DNA from: Oceanobacillus kimchii X50
Lineage (GTDB): Bacteria > Bacillota > Bacilli > Bacillales > Amphibacillaceae
Direction: 5' to 3'
Assembly: GCF_000340475.1 (NCBI RefSeq)
Contig: NZ_CM001792.1
Coordinates: 631,699 to 695,698, forward strand
DNA: 64,000 nt
Position 1 is the stretch's first letter. The number at the start of each line of letters is the position of its first letter. The translations under genes and the position numbers were made by a program. Of the stretch, positions 54,367 to 63,233 are shown one piece after another. The notes below the pieces were generated by a model. It worked only from the letters and a program-made list of their open reading frames with translations, made no database searches and had not been told where the DNA came from.

Positions 54367-55416
54367 ATGAAGCGTAGTTTAAAAAGACGTTTGCAAGAAG
54401 GTACGGTAATAGTAGGAGAAGGATATTTATTTGAATTAGAGAGGAGAGGGTATTTACAGGCAGGTTCGTTTGTACCAGAAGTAGCACTTGCGAACCCGGA
54501 TGCTTTAAAACAAACGTATCGTGATTTTATGAATGCTGGTTCGGATGTTGTATTAGCATTTACATACAATGCACATCGAGAAAAAATGCGCATTATTGGC
54601 AAGGAAAAATTATTAGAACCATTGAATAGAAGTGCTATTCGTTTAGCAAAGGAAGTAGCGAAAGAGCATCCATTGGAAGAAGCATTAGTTGCAGGAAATA
54701 TATCTAATACAAATATCTTTGACCCTTATGATGAATCAAGCAAATCTAAAGTTAGAGAGATGTTCGCTGAAATGGCTCAGTGGAGTAAAGAAGAAGATGT
54801 TGATTTTATTAATGGTGAAACATTTTATTATCATGAAGAAGCAGAAATTGCTTTGGAAGAAATATTGAAAAAAGACTTGCCAGCTGTCATTACACTAGGG
54901 TTAATGGGAGAAAACATTTTAAGGGATGGCTATACGGTAGAGGAATCTTGTAAAATATTATCGGAAAAGGGAGCACTTGTAGTTGGAATGAATTGTTTCC
55001 GAGGTCCAGATACGATGCAACCTTATATTGCAAAAATTAGAAAGCATGTAGACGGTTATGTAGGAGCATTACCCATTCCATATCGTACATCAGATGAGCA
55101 TCCGACATTTTTTAATTTACCTGATGGTGGTTGTAGTTGCCATTTGCCTACTGAAACAACTTTTCCAACTGCTTTAGATCCACTGTACCATAACCGTTAT
55201 GAATTAGCAGAGTGGGCAAAAGAAGCAAAGGGGATTGGTGTTAATTATATTGGGTTATGTTGTGGAGCATCTCCAGCAATGCTTAGAGCTGTTGCAGAGG
55301 CAGTCGGTAAGGAGACCATTAATTCTCCCTATTCTCCTAATATGGAGAAGCATTTCTTGTTTGGGAAAGATAAAACATTAAAAGAACATAATGTAGGCTA
55401 TCGATTTAAGGCATAA
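54367..55416 (+). CDS. Homocysteine S-methyltransferase-family enzyme
   Basis: This 349-aa enzyme transfers a methyl group to homocysteine to make methionine. Family features are a Ser/Thr-Gly-free N-terminus GTVIVGEGYLFELERRG, GETFYYHEEAEIAL, VVGMNCFRGPDTM (first zinc Cys, near residue 217) and YIGLCCGASPAMLRA (the Cys-Cys pair, near 300). The zinc site is thus complete. The methyl donor (betaine, S-methylmethionine or a similar compound) cannot be read. It heads the SAM-riboswitch operon, followed by an SsuABC-like importer. The start 54367 is preferred for spacing to aaggagg; 54364 is possible. Confidence 0.88.
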   Translation: MKRSLKRRLQEGTVIVGEGYLFELERRGYLQAGSFVPEVALANPDALKQTYRDFMNAGSDVVLAFTYNAHREKMRIIGKEKLLEPLNRSAIRLAKEVAKEHPLEEALVAGNISNTNIFDPYDESSKSKVREMFAEMAQWSKEEDVDFINGETFYYHEEAEIALEEILKKDLPAVITLGLMGENILRDGYTVEESCKILSEKGALVVGMNCFRGPDTMQPYIAKIRKHVDGYVGALPIPYRTSDEHPTFFNLPDGGCSCHLPTETTFPTALDPLYHNRYELAEWAKEAKGIGVNYIGLCCGASPAMLRAVAEAVGKETINSPYSPNMEKHFLFGKDKTLKEHNVGYRFKA

Positions 55417-55537
55417 CAAATCTTATATTGATGTTAAATCTCCTATACTATTCATTTAGATACAGTTGGAGAAGTACGAACCTCATTGTTATAAAACCAA
55501 GTAATCTTATTTGAATAATTATAAGGAGGAGAATTTA

Positions 55538-56521
55538 ATGAGAAGTAAGTTAATGAGTATAGCTTTAGTGATAATAATAAGTAGTTTAATAGCAGCATGT
55601 GGATCTGATTCAAGTGCAGCAGATGGAAAGCCTGATAAGATTCGGTTAGATTATGCGTATTATTCACCAACAAGCCTTGTATTAAAAGAACAAGGATGGT
55701 TAGAAGAAGCCTTAGAAGATGAAGGAATAGGTGTGGAGTGGGTACTAAGTCAAGGTAGTAATAAGGCTTTAGAATTTTTAACAAGTGATAGTATTGATTT
55801 TGGTTCTTCTGCAGGATCTGCAGCGCTTGTTTCTAAAGCCAAGGGTTCTCCAATTCAAAATGTATATATTTATTCTCAACCAGAGTGGACAGCTTTAGTT
55901 GCTGATTCTGAGTCAGGAATCCAATCGGTAGAAGAATTAAAAGGAAAAAAAGTGGCTGCCACGTTAGGTACGGATCCATATATTTTTCTACTACGGGCTT
56001 TAAATGAAGCTGGATTAACAGCGGCTGACTTAGAAATTGTCAATTTACAACATGGTGATGGAGCGGTTGCTTTGTCTAAAGGTTCCGTAGATGCATGGGC
56101 GGGGCTAGATCCACATATGGCTCGAGCCGAATTAGAATCTGATGCAACCTTGTTTTATCGAAATAAAGAATTTAACACATATGGTTTTTTAAACGTGCGA
56201 GAAGATTTTGCAGAAGAATATCCAGATTATGTTCATGTTGTGATTGAAGCGTATGAAAAAGCAAGAGAGTGGACAATAGATAATCCAGAAGCAGCTGCAC
56301 AGATTTTATCTGAAGAAGCAGAGATGTCACTAGATGTAGCGAAACAGACTTTAGAGAGGAATGATTTTTCCAATTCCATTCCTGGAGATGAGCATCGAGA
56401 TACGTTAAGAAATTCAGCAGAGGTTCTTCTAGAGGGAGAAGTTATTGAAGCTGATACGGACATTGAGAAGGTTGTAAATGAACTTGTCCAACCATCATTT
56501 ATAGAAGAGCTAAATAAATAA
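55538..56521 (+). CDS. SsuA/NitT-type substrate-binding lipoprotein
   Basis: The 327-aa protein starts with a lipoprotein signal (LIAAC, Cys21) and has the type II binding fold of the aliphatic sulfonate/nitrate/taurine group: RLDYAYYSPTSLVLKEQGWL, SNKALEFLTSDSIDFGSSAG, SVEELKGKKVAATLG and DAWAGLDPHMA. The ATG at 55538 has aaggagg; the longer frame would lose that site. It is followed by permease and ATPase genes. The SAM riboswitch upstream points to a sulfur or methyl-donor substrate. Confidence 0.88.
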   Translation: MRSKLMSIALVIIISSLIAACGSDSSAADGKPDKIRLDYAYYSPTSLVLKEQGWLEEALEDEGIGVEWVLSQGSNKALEFLTSDSIDFGSSAGSAALVSKAKGSPIQNVYIYSQPEWTALVADSESGIQSVEELKGKKVAATLGTDPYIFLLRALNEAGLTAADLEIVNLQHGDGAVALSKGSVDAWAGLDPHMARAELESDATLFYRNKEFNTYGFLNVREDFAEEYPDYVHVVIEAYEKAREWTIDNPEAAAQILSEEAEMSLDVAKQTLERNDFSNSIPGDEHRDTLRNSAEVLLEGEVIEADTDIEKVVNELVQPSFIEELNK

Positions 56522-56536
56522 TTAGAGGTGGCTGTC

Positions 56537-57367
56537 TTGTCTAAGGTGTCTGAAGAAGTTATTAATTGGGATAAAAATAAGTTTAAGAGAAACAAATCAT
56601 TTTTGTCATATGAAGTAATTTGGATGGGAAGTATTATTCCTATTTTGCTATTAATTGTCTGGGAAGTGTTAAGTAGATTTGGTTACTTTCCTACGTATTT
56701 ATTACCTGCACCAACGACAGTTGTTGGTACGATCATCAATCTTGCTGAAGATGGATCTTTATGGGGGCATGTAGGTATTACCTTATATAGAGTATTTGCT
56801 GGATTTTTTCTAGGTACTGCTGCCGCTCTTATGCTCGGTGGACTCGTAGGTTTGTATAGAAAAGCAGAATTGTTATTTGATCCATTAATACAAGCTTTTC
56901 GGGCTATTCCTTCTTTAGCTTGGGTTCCGTTATTTATTCTGTGGATGGGAATTGGTGAAGTTTCTAAAATTACCATGATTAGTGTCGGCGTCTTCTTTCC
57001 AGTGTATTTAAATATCATAAGTGGTATCACAGGCGTTGATCGAAAGTTGATTGAAGTTGGTAAAATGAATCGATTGTCTACCTTTCAACTTGTCCGAAGA
57101 ATTATATTACCCGCATCGTTACCTTCTTTTCTTACAGGTCTTCGAAGTGGGTTAGGACTTGGATGGATGTTTGTTGTAGCTGCTGAATTAATGGGCGCAA
57201 GTCAAGGTTTAGGATATTTATTGATTGCAGGTCAAAACACACTATCTCCTGAAACGATTTTAGCTAGTATATTGTTATTTGCATTCATTGGAAAAGGTAC
57301 AGACTGGATTTTGAAAAAACTAGAAAGTCGAACATTACATTGGCAAGATCGAATCGTAAAGTCTTAA
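56537..57367 (+). CDS. SsuC-type ABC importer permease
   Basis: The 276-aa membrane protein has six predicted helices, AFRAIPSLAWVPLFILWMGIGE (split: RAIPSLAWVPLFILWMGIG, about residues 117-135), and the coupling loop typical of the BPD group in EVGKMNRLSTFQLVRRIILPASLPSF, given in parts (VGKMNRLS, ILPASLPSFLTGLRSGLG). I chose the TTG at 56537, because the GTG at 56528 lies within the agaggtgg ribosome-binding site. It is 15 bp after the binding-protein gene. Confidence 0.88.
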   Translation: MSKVSEEVINWDKNKFKRNKSFLSYEVIWMGSIIPILLLIVWEVLSRFGYFPTYLLPAPTTVVGTIINLAEDGSLWGHVGITLYRVFAGFFLGTAAALMLGGLVGLYRKAELLFDPLIQAFRAIPSLAWVPLFILWMGIGEVSKITMISVGVFFPVYLNIISGITGVDRKLIEVGKMNRLSTFQLVRRIILPASLPSFLTGLRSGLGLGWMFVVAAELMGASQGLGYLLIAGQNTLSPETILASILLFAFIGKGTDWILKKLESRTLHWQDRIVKS

Positions 57368-57386
57368 AAATAAAGGAGGATGGGTC

Positions 57387-58151
57387 GTGAGTTTGGAACT
57401 AAAAGAAGTAAGTCGAACTTTTAATGGTACCCCTGCAATAAATAATATATCGTTTCGAACAAAATCCGGAGAAATTGTAGGACTACTCGGAACAAGTGGC
57501 TGTGGAAAAAGTACCATTTTACGTTCAATTGCTGGGTTGGATACCAGGTACTATGGAGAAATTACCATTAACCAAAAACGAACAAAGGGAATACAAGCAT
57601 CGATAGGTTATATATTTCAAGAGCCGAGGTTATTACCATGGTTAAATGTTATGGAAAATGTAACATTTGGATTAACAGGTAAAAAAATAAATAAAAAGCA
57701 ACGAGGTTTAGATTATTTGAAAAGTGTTGGACTCTCTCAAAAGGAGAACCTTTATCCAAAGCAACTTTCAGGTGGTATGGCTCAACGTGTAGCAATAGCT
57801 CGAGCTCTAGTCACTTCTCCAGAGATTCTATTACTAGATGAACCTTTTAGTGCATTAGACGCATTTACGAAAATGCAATTACAAGATTTATTATTGTCTA
57901 TATGGAGTAAGTATCAAACAACAATGGTACTGGTGACTCATGATATTGATGAAGCTCTGTTTTTATGTGATAGAATACTAATTTTACGTGGACAGCCTGG
58001 AACGGTGGCTGCAGAAATTGTATTGGAACAATCAAAACCTAGATTAAGAGGTAGTCAAGAGATGGCAACTTTAAAGGCAGAAATTTTGGAAATCCTTCAA
58101 CTTGAACGTGGAGAAGAAAAGAGTATACAAGAAAAAAGATATACGGTGTAA
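57387..58151 (+). CDS. SsuB-type ABC importer ATPase
   Basis: The 254-aa ATPase has Walker A GTSGCGKSTILRS (about residues 35-47), the Q-loop in FQEPRLLPWL, the signature LSGGMAQRVAIARAL, and Walker B ILLLDEPFSALDAF followed by VTHDIDEAL. This pattern is typical of the sulfonate/nitrate/taurine ATPases. The GTG start has aaaggagg upstream. It is the last gene of the SAM-controlled operon and ends before an interrupted hairpin at 58188-58258. Confidence 0.9.
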   Translation: MSLELKEVSRTFNGTPAINNISFRTKSGEIVGLLGTSGCGKSTILRSIAGLDTRYYGEITINQKRTKGIQASIGYIFQEPRLLPWLNVMENVTFGLTGKKINKKQRGLDYLKSVGLSQKENLYPKQLSGGMAQRVAIARALVTSPEILLLDEPFSALDAFTKMQLQDLLLSIWSKYQTTMVLVTHDIDEALFLCDRILILRGQPGTVAAEIVLEQSKPRLRGSQEMATLKAEILEILQLERGEEKSIQEKRYTV

Positions 58152-58187
58152 TAATTAATGTAGTGAACTGAAAAAATCGAAAAATCC

Positions 58188-58258
58188 ATACGTGACTTTC
58201 TACGGGCGGTTGTCAGCTTACTCGTTTCTTTGTTTTTCCTCCCGTAGAGATTACGTAT
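58188..58258. repeat. Interrupted inverted repeat after SsuB-type gene
   Basis: Outer arms ATACGT (58188) and ACGTAT (58253) and inner arms CTACGGG (58200) and CCCGTAG (58241) pair around a 34-nt pyrimidine-rich loop. It lacks a T-run directly after it. Confidence 0.5.
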
Positions 58259-58328
58259 ATCTTCAACATTCCTTTCGTTCTGTTCTAAGCTCAAAACTTG
58301 AGGTGTTTTTCGTTGTTTTGTTATTTTT

Positions 58329-58544
58329 TTAATGATTTTCTATTTCATATCTTCCTGCCTCTATATCGGATTGCAATGAAGATAGATAATTTTTTAATTC
58401 TAAATCCTGGATACTGCCCAGTTCACTCCATTTGAAATTAAAAGGCTCTTCATCAATAAGCATGGCAAGCCAGATATCCCCGTTACTTCGGTAAGTAGCA
58501 ATTAATTTGTACTTTGAAGTGTAGGGAGGAATCTTAAATGACAT
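58329..58544 (-). CDS. Small hypothetical protein, 71 aa
   Basis: The product has no signal peptide or membrane segment. It has a beta-rich start (KYKLIATYRSNGDIWLAMLI, about residues 11-30) and an acidic helical end with LQSDIEAGRYEI. I do not recognise the family. The ATG is preceded by gaggaatgatgagga, which offers a ribosome-binding site. It is flanked by hairpins and stands alone on the minus strand. The regular codon use supports a real gene. Confidence 0.6.
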   Translation of the reverse strand: MSFKIPPYTSKYKLIATYRSNGDIWLAMLIDEEPFNFKWSELGSIQDLELKNYLSSLQSDIEAGRYEIENH

Positions 58545-58620
58545 TCCTCATCATTCCTCGCTAATTAAGTTGTATATCTAATCTTATATCGGTAATTATT
58601 TAAGGATATCAACTAAATTG

Positions 58621-58656
58621 AATAAATAATTAGGTATTTACGCCTAATTATTTATT
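58621..58656. terminator. AT-rich hairpin after the YfcC-type gene
   Basis: A perfect 14-bp stem (aataaataattagg with cctaattatttatt) with an 8-nt loop lies 29 bp after the minus-strand stop. There is no strong T-run, so termination is plausible but not certain. Confidence 0.5.
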
Positions 58657-58684
58657 TGGGGATGAATATATTATAATGAATTCC

Positions 58685-60094
58685 TTACATAGGACCCCAT
58701 TGAATGAGAACTCCTATTATCAAAGCTATTATTGCAATTACTAGCCAGACAAGAAATAGAGGGAAAACCCATTTTAACCATTTTGTATAAGGTACTTTAG
58801 CTACAGCAAGACTAGCCATTAGAATTCCTGACGTAGGAAAGATTAAATTAGTCAGCCCATCCCCAAATTGATACGATTGAACTGCAACTTGTCTAGTGAC
58901 TCCAATCATATCAGCTAATGGAGTTAGAAGCGGCATTGCTATCATTGCTTGTCCACTACCTGAATTTACTAAAAAGTTAAGCAATGAATTTGAAATAAAC
59001 ATACCAATTGCTGAAAATACTGGTATTAAATTTTCAAGAGGTACTGATAATGCATATACAATTGTATCAATAATCATTGCTTCTTCTAATATAACAATAA
59101 CTGACCTCGCTAACCCTACCACTAAGGCTCCGTAAATAAGGTTTTTAGCCCCATGTAAAAATGTTTCAGCTAGAGTATTATAATGCATTCCTGCAATAAT
59201 TCCAGAACCAAGTGCAATAAATATAAAGAAGGCAGACATATGATTTATCGTCCACTCGAGTTGAATAGACCCATAAACGAAAAAGCTTAGACAAAGAGCC
59301 ACAAAAATTAATATTAATTGATGCCTCTTCGTGAAAGGAGCATTTAAACTATCCATCTCATTCGTTGCTTCGTAAGTTCCTACTATACTTAACTCTGGGT
59401 TTTCTATGATTTTCTTTGCATATCGCCAAATGTAAGCAATCGTTAAAGAAAGCATCAAAATGAAAATAATTATTCTAAATAATAACCCAGAAAATATCGG
59501 AAGACCGGCAATATCTTGTGCTATACCCACAGTGTAAGGATTTAAAAATCCTACACTAAATCCAACAAAATTAGATCCAAATGTAATAGCTGCTGCAACA
59601 ATTGGATCAAGCTTTAATGCTCGCGCAATTATTACTCCGACCATTACAAAAGCAATAACAGCATTTGCTACCGCACCAACTGCTCCAATGAGTGCAAAGA
59701 TTGTAGATACTGATGCAATAAGCCAAAACTCATTTCCCCGAGTGAGTCGTACAGCTTGGTTAATTAAACCCTTTAAAGCACCGGAACGTTCAATAATTTC
59801 AAACATTCCCCCAGTAAATAAGATCAAAAATATAATATCCGCAGACTCAACCATACCCGTTTGAATAGCATTAAAAAAATCTAAAAATCCTAATGAATTT
59901 CCATCCATTGATTGATAAGTATCTGGTATAACTTTTTCAACACCATCAACGTTTTCTCTCTCAAAGCTACCTGAGGGAATAATATATGTTGCTATATAAG
60001 CTACTAATAACACTAAAAATAGAATGACATATGTATCGGGCATCACTAATCTTGACTTTCTTTTTTGTCGGGAAATATCTTGCTTGTCCTCCAT
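58685..60094 (-). CDS. YfcC-family carboxylate/amino-acid carrier
   Basis: The 469-aa protein has about 12 hydrophobic segments. It matches the YfcC group of the DcuC-like carriers: PDTYVILFLVLLVAYIATYIIPSGSFER (split: MPDTYVILFLVLL, YIIPSGSFER), FTGGMFEIIERSGAL, AITFGSNFVGFSVGFLNPYTVG and LTNLIFPTSGILMASLAVAKV. Relatives are predicted to move C4-dicarboxylates, amino acids or their breakdown products; the substrate is not known. The ATG at 60094 is six bases after ggagg. It is transcribed away from the germination operon. Confidence 0.88.
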   Translation of the reverse strand: MEDKQDISRQKRKSRLVMPDTYVILFLVLLVAYIATYIIPSGSFERENVDGVEKVIPDTYQSMDGNSLGFLDFFNAIQTGMVESADIIFLILFTGGMFEIIERSGALKGLINQAVRLTRGNEFWLIASVSTIFALIGAVGAVANAVIAFVMVGVIIARALKLDPIVAAAITFGSNFVGFSVGFLNPYTVGIAQDIAGLPIFSGLLFRIIIFILMLSLTIAYIWRYAKKIIENPELSIVGTYEATNEMDSLNAPFTKRHQLILIFVALCLSFFVYGSIQLEWTINHMSAFFIFIALGSGIIAGMHYNTLAETFLHGAKNLIYGALVVGLARSVIVILEEAMIIDTIVYALSVPLENLIPVFSAIGMFISNSLLNFLVNSGSGQAMIAMPLLTPLADMIGVTRQVAVQSYQFGDGLTNLIFPTSGILMASLAVAKVPYTKWLKWVFPLFLVWLVIAIIALIIGVLIQWGPM

Positions 60095-60564
60095 ATTCAA
60101 CCTCCTTGTGGCTAATTACCCTATAAATGTAAAAAACAAAAATCAGAAAATATTGTAAATATATCTCCCGATTATATCGTATTGATTAATAAATTCAATA
60201 AAAGGTAAGCAATATAGAACAAAATTATTAGTTAGCGATATGAATATGATTCTAAAGAAGGAATTTAATAATGGCATTTATTAATGAAGGATCCGATACA
60301 TGTTACGAAAAACAATTGCCACACTTTAAAAAGGATGGGGACAACTAAAAAAGATAAGTGGGAAATCACTGCGTAAATGTCCGATTCTATTCAAAGGTCT
60401 TTAGGTCATGCCATTGTGGTACTAACATCTAAGTGGTCAAGAGCGAAAAGTCCACTAAATGAAGCTTCACTTTTTCTTTTTTACTTTTGTATATTTTATA
60501 CAAACTAGAGAATAATTAACTGTTTATGTGGAATGGTAAAAAAAACTGTATGTTTGGAGGTATC
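60095..60564. other. Intergenic gap before the germination operon
   Basis: It must hold the promoter of the ger operon. Near the gene, tgtata (about 60487) and gaataatta (about 60509) lie about 18 bp apart and could be a sigma-G-type promoter, but the match is weak. Nothing else is supported. Confidence 0.35.
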
Positions 60565-62121
60565 ATGTTGAGAAGATCAATATTATCTAAATTAAAAAAT
60601 ATTCAATCAGATAACAAACGTGCTACTTCTATACAGGTATCTGCAAACACGAAATTATCGGTATCAAGTAAGGTAATTACTAACCTTCAAAATATAAAGG
60701 ATACGATAGGTAATCCAGAAGATTTAAATTTACGTAATATTAAAATCGGTAAGATGAATACGAACTGTGGGATTGCCTATATTTCAGGAATAACCGATGA
60801 AATTCGTATTAATAATAATATTATTAAAAACCTTCAGCAAAATTTAAAAGATATTGACGTCGATCTAATAGAGAATATTAAGTTAGAGGTAATATCAATA
60901 ACTTCTATTGAAGAATCTGAGAATATGGATAAGATTATTGATTATATTTTAGATGGACAGACTGTATTTTTTATTGATGGTGAAAAGAAGGCTTTAATCA
61001 TCGGTTCTACCGGTGGTAAAGAACGCTCTGTGGAGCAGCCTCAATCTGAAACATTAATACATGGACCAAGAGATGGTTTTATAGAAAATTTAGAGGTGAA
61101 TTTGTCTTTAATTCGAAAAGATATAAGAGATCCGAAATTACGTTTTAAAAGTTTTGAAATCGGATCTAGGTCAAAACAAAAGGTAATGCTTTGCTATATA
61201 GAGGATATAATTAATCCTAATATTCTAGAAGAAGTTACACGAAGACTTCAATCTATAGATACCGAATACGTAACGGATTCTGCACAAATTGAACAATGGA
61301 TTGAGGATAGTTCACTATCTCCTTTTCCTCAAATGATAAGTTCAGAACGACCAGACAAAGCGTCATTTGAAATGTTGCATGGAAAATTTGTAATTTTGGT
61401 GGATGGCACTCCTTTTTCTATTATTGGACCTATTGTTTTAAATGATATTGTGAAATCAATGGAAGACTATAATCAACGTTGGATAACTGCTTCTTTGATA
61501 CGTAGTTTGCGATTTATCGCATGTATAATTGCGTTATTTTTACCAGCGATCTACATCGCGTTGGTATCTTTTCATCCCGGGATGCTGCCTACATCTTTAG
61601 TTTTTTCTATAGCAGCTAGTAGAGAGGGAATGCCCTTTAATGCAGCTGTTGAAGTGTTGTTAATGGCAATGGTATTTGAGATGCTTCAAGAAGCTGCTAT
61701 ACGACTTCCAAGGGTAATTGGTCAAACCATCAGTATTGTAGGAGGTTTAGTAATTGGGGAATCAGCTGTAAATGCTGGAATTGCTAGTCCGATAATCGTT
61801 ATTGTGACAGCGTTAACAGCTATTGCAAGCTTTTGTGTTCCCTATTATAGTGTAGCAATTAGTTTTCGCGCAATTCGCTTTGGAGTTATGTTAGCCTCAG
61901 CATTACTTGGATTGTATGGGCTGATATTATCGTTAATTGTAATGGTGATTCATATTACTAACCTAAAAAGTTTTGGAGTGCCATACAGTATTCCTCTTAT
62001 GCCAATGGTGAAAAGAGATTTATCAGATACTATTATCCGTGCACCAATTACTGTTTTATCGAAGCGAGAGAATTTTTTGCAGAATAATTTACATCAATCT
62101 AAAAAAGGTCGGAAAAGTTAA
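60565..62121 (+). CDS. Spore germination receptor subunit A (GerA family)
   Basis: Subunit A of the inner-membrane germinant receptor in the spore. The 518-aa protein has a long soluble N-terminal part (about 1-310) and a C-terminal membrane part. Family motifs are SETLIHGPRDGFIENLEVNL (about residues 171-190), VNLSLIRKDIRDPKLRFKSF (as SLIRKDIRDPKLRF), and AIYIALVSFHPGMLPTSL with REGMPFNAAVEVLLM. I chose the ATG at 60565 with an ideal ggaggt, not the longer frame from 60526. It overlaps the B gene by one base. Confidence 0.93.
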   Translation: MLRRSILSKLKNIQSDNKRATSIQVSANTKLSVSSKVITNLQNIKDTIGNPEDLNLRNIKIGKMNTNCGIAYISGITDEIRINNNIIKNLQQNLKDIDVDLIENIKLEVISITSIEESENMDKIIDYILDGQTVFFIDGEKKALIIGSTGGKERSVEQPQSETLIHGPRDGFIENLEVNLSLIRKDIRDPKLRFKSFEIGSRSKQKVMLCYIEDIINPNILEEVTRRLQSIDTEYVTDSAQIEQWIEDSSLSPFPQMISSERPDKASFEMLHGKFVILVDGTPFSIIGPIVLNDIVKSMEDYNQRWITASLIRSLRFIACIIALFLPAIYIALVSFHPGMLPTSLVFSIAASREGMPFNAAVEVLLMAMVFEMLQEAAIRLPRVIGQTISIVGGLVIGESAVNAGIASPIIVIVTALTAIASFCVPYYSVAISFRAIRFGVMLASALLGLYGLILSLIVMVIHITNLKSFGVPYSIPLMPMVKRDLSDTIIRAPITVLSKRENFLQNNLHQSKKGRKS

Positions 62122-63233
62122 TGAAAACAGTGAACTATACGGATGGGAGAATTTCAAATAGAGCAATTGGTTTTTCGATTCCAAGTATGATTGTGGCTGT
62201 AGGGATCCTAACTTACCCACGTTTATTAGCAAGTAAGACAGAGGCAGCGGATGGATGGGTAACATTAATTATTGCTGGATTGATCTCAATTATAATTACT
62301 TGGTTGATTGCGAATATAGCATCCAAATTTCCTAATCAGTCATTTTTAAATTATGCATCTTTTTTGTTAAGCCGGCCTGTTGCAGTTGTTTTTTCGCTTT
62401 TATATATCATCATTTGTTGGTTTATTGTAGGGTATGAATTAGCGTTTATTGCGGATATATCACAACATTATCTTTTTGATAGAACCCCATCAGAATTTGT
62501 TATATTAGCATTCTTATTAGTTATTGTGTATGCAGTTTCTGGTGAGAGAAATGCAGTGTTTCGTATGTGTTTTGGATTTATGACCTTTTCGGTCATTGCT
62601 ACTGTTGCGTTAGTAATTATGGCATTGCCATTTGGTGATTTTAAACATCTATTACCGATTTTTACTACGGATTGGAAGACGTATATAAAAGAACTTCCAA
62701 ACGGCATTTTATCATATACGGGAGCTTTTATTTTATTATTCTATATGAAATTAAATAGAGATCCAAAAAATGGTCCTAAAAGTGCCTCTGTGGGAATGTT
62801 AGTTGTAATAATACTATATGTTGCAATATATCTAAGTTGTATAGCTGTGTTAGGAAATGTTACGACAGCCAATACAATCTATCCATTAGTGGAGCTTGCC
62901 AACACAATTCATTCAGCAGGCCTTCTGGACCGTATTGAATCTTTATATTTTATTATATGGAACACTACCATATTTCTCACTTGTATCCTTGCATATGATG
63001 TTAGTGTCATGATAATTACAGATTTATTCCCTAAGGCTAATAAAAAATATGTGGCGTTTGGATTATCCCCTATTGCATTTTTGTTATCCATACTACCGGC
63101 TAATTATTATCAACTCGGGTTATATGCAACAATTATAAGTTATTCATCCGTTATCGTGACAATTTTAACTATATTGTTCTTATATATTATGTATATTTTT
63201 AAACGCAAGAAAAAACAGGAGATAAAACCATGA
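62121..63233 (+). CDS. Spore germination receptor subunit B (GerB family)
   Basis: The 370-aa protein has ten hydrophobic segments and belongs to the APC-type endospore germination permeases. It starts with IGFSIPSMIVAVGILTYPRLL (split: SIPSMIVAVGILTYPR), and has an ADGWVTLIIAG segment and LYFIIWNTTIFLT. In receptors of this type subunit B binds the germinant. The ATG overlaps the subunit A stop (taATG), and the stop overlaps the subunit C start. Which amino acid or sugar it senses cannot be read. Confidence 0.92.
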   Translation: MKTVNYTDGRISNRAIGFSIPSMIVAVGILTYPRLLASKTEAADGWVTLIIAGLISIIITWLIANIASKFPNQSFLNYASFLLSRPVAVVFSLLYIIICWFIVGYELAFIADISQHYLFDRTPSEFVILAFLLVIVYAVSGERNAVFRMCFGFMTFSVIATVALVIMALPFGDFKHLLPIFTTDWKTYIKELPNGILSYTGAFILLFYMKLNRDPKNGPKSASVGMLVVIILYVAIYLSCIAVLGNVTTANTIYPLVELANTIHSAGLLDRIESLYFIIWNTTIFLTCILAYDVSVMIITDLFPKANKKYVAFGLSPIAFLLSILPANYYQLGLYATIISYSSVIVTILTILFLYIMYIFKRKKKQEIKP

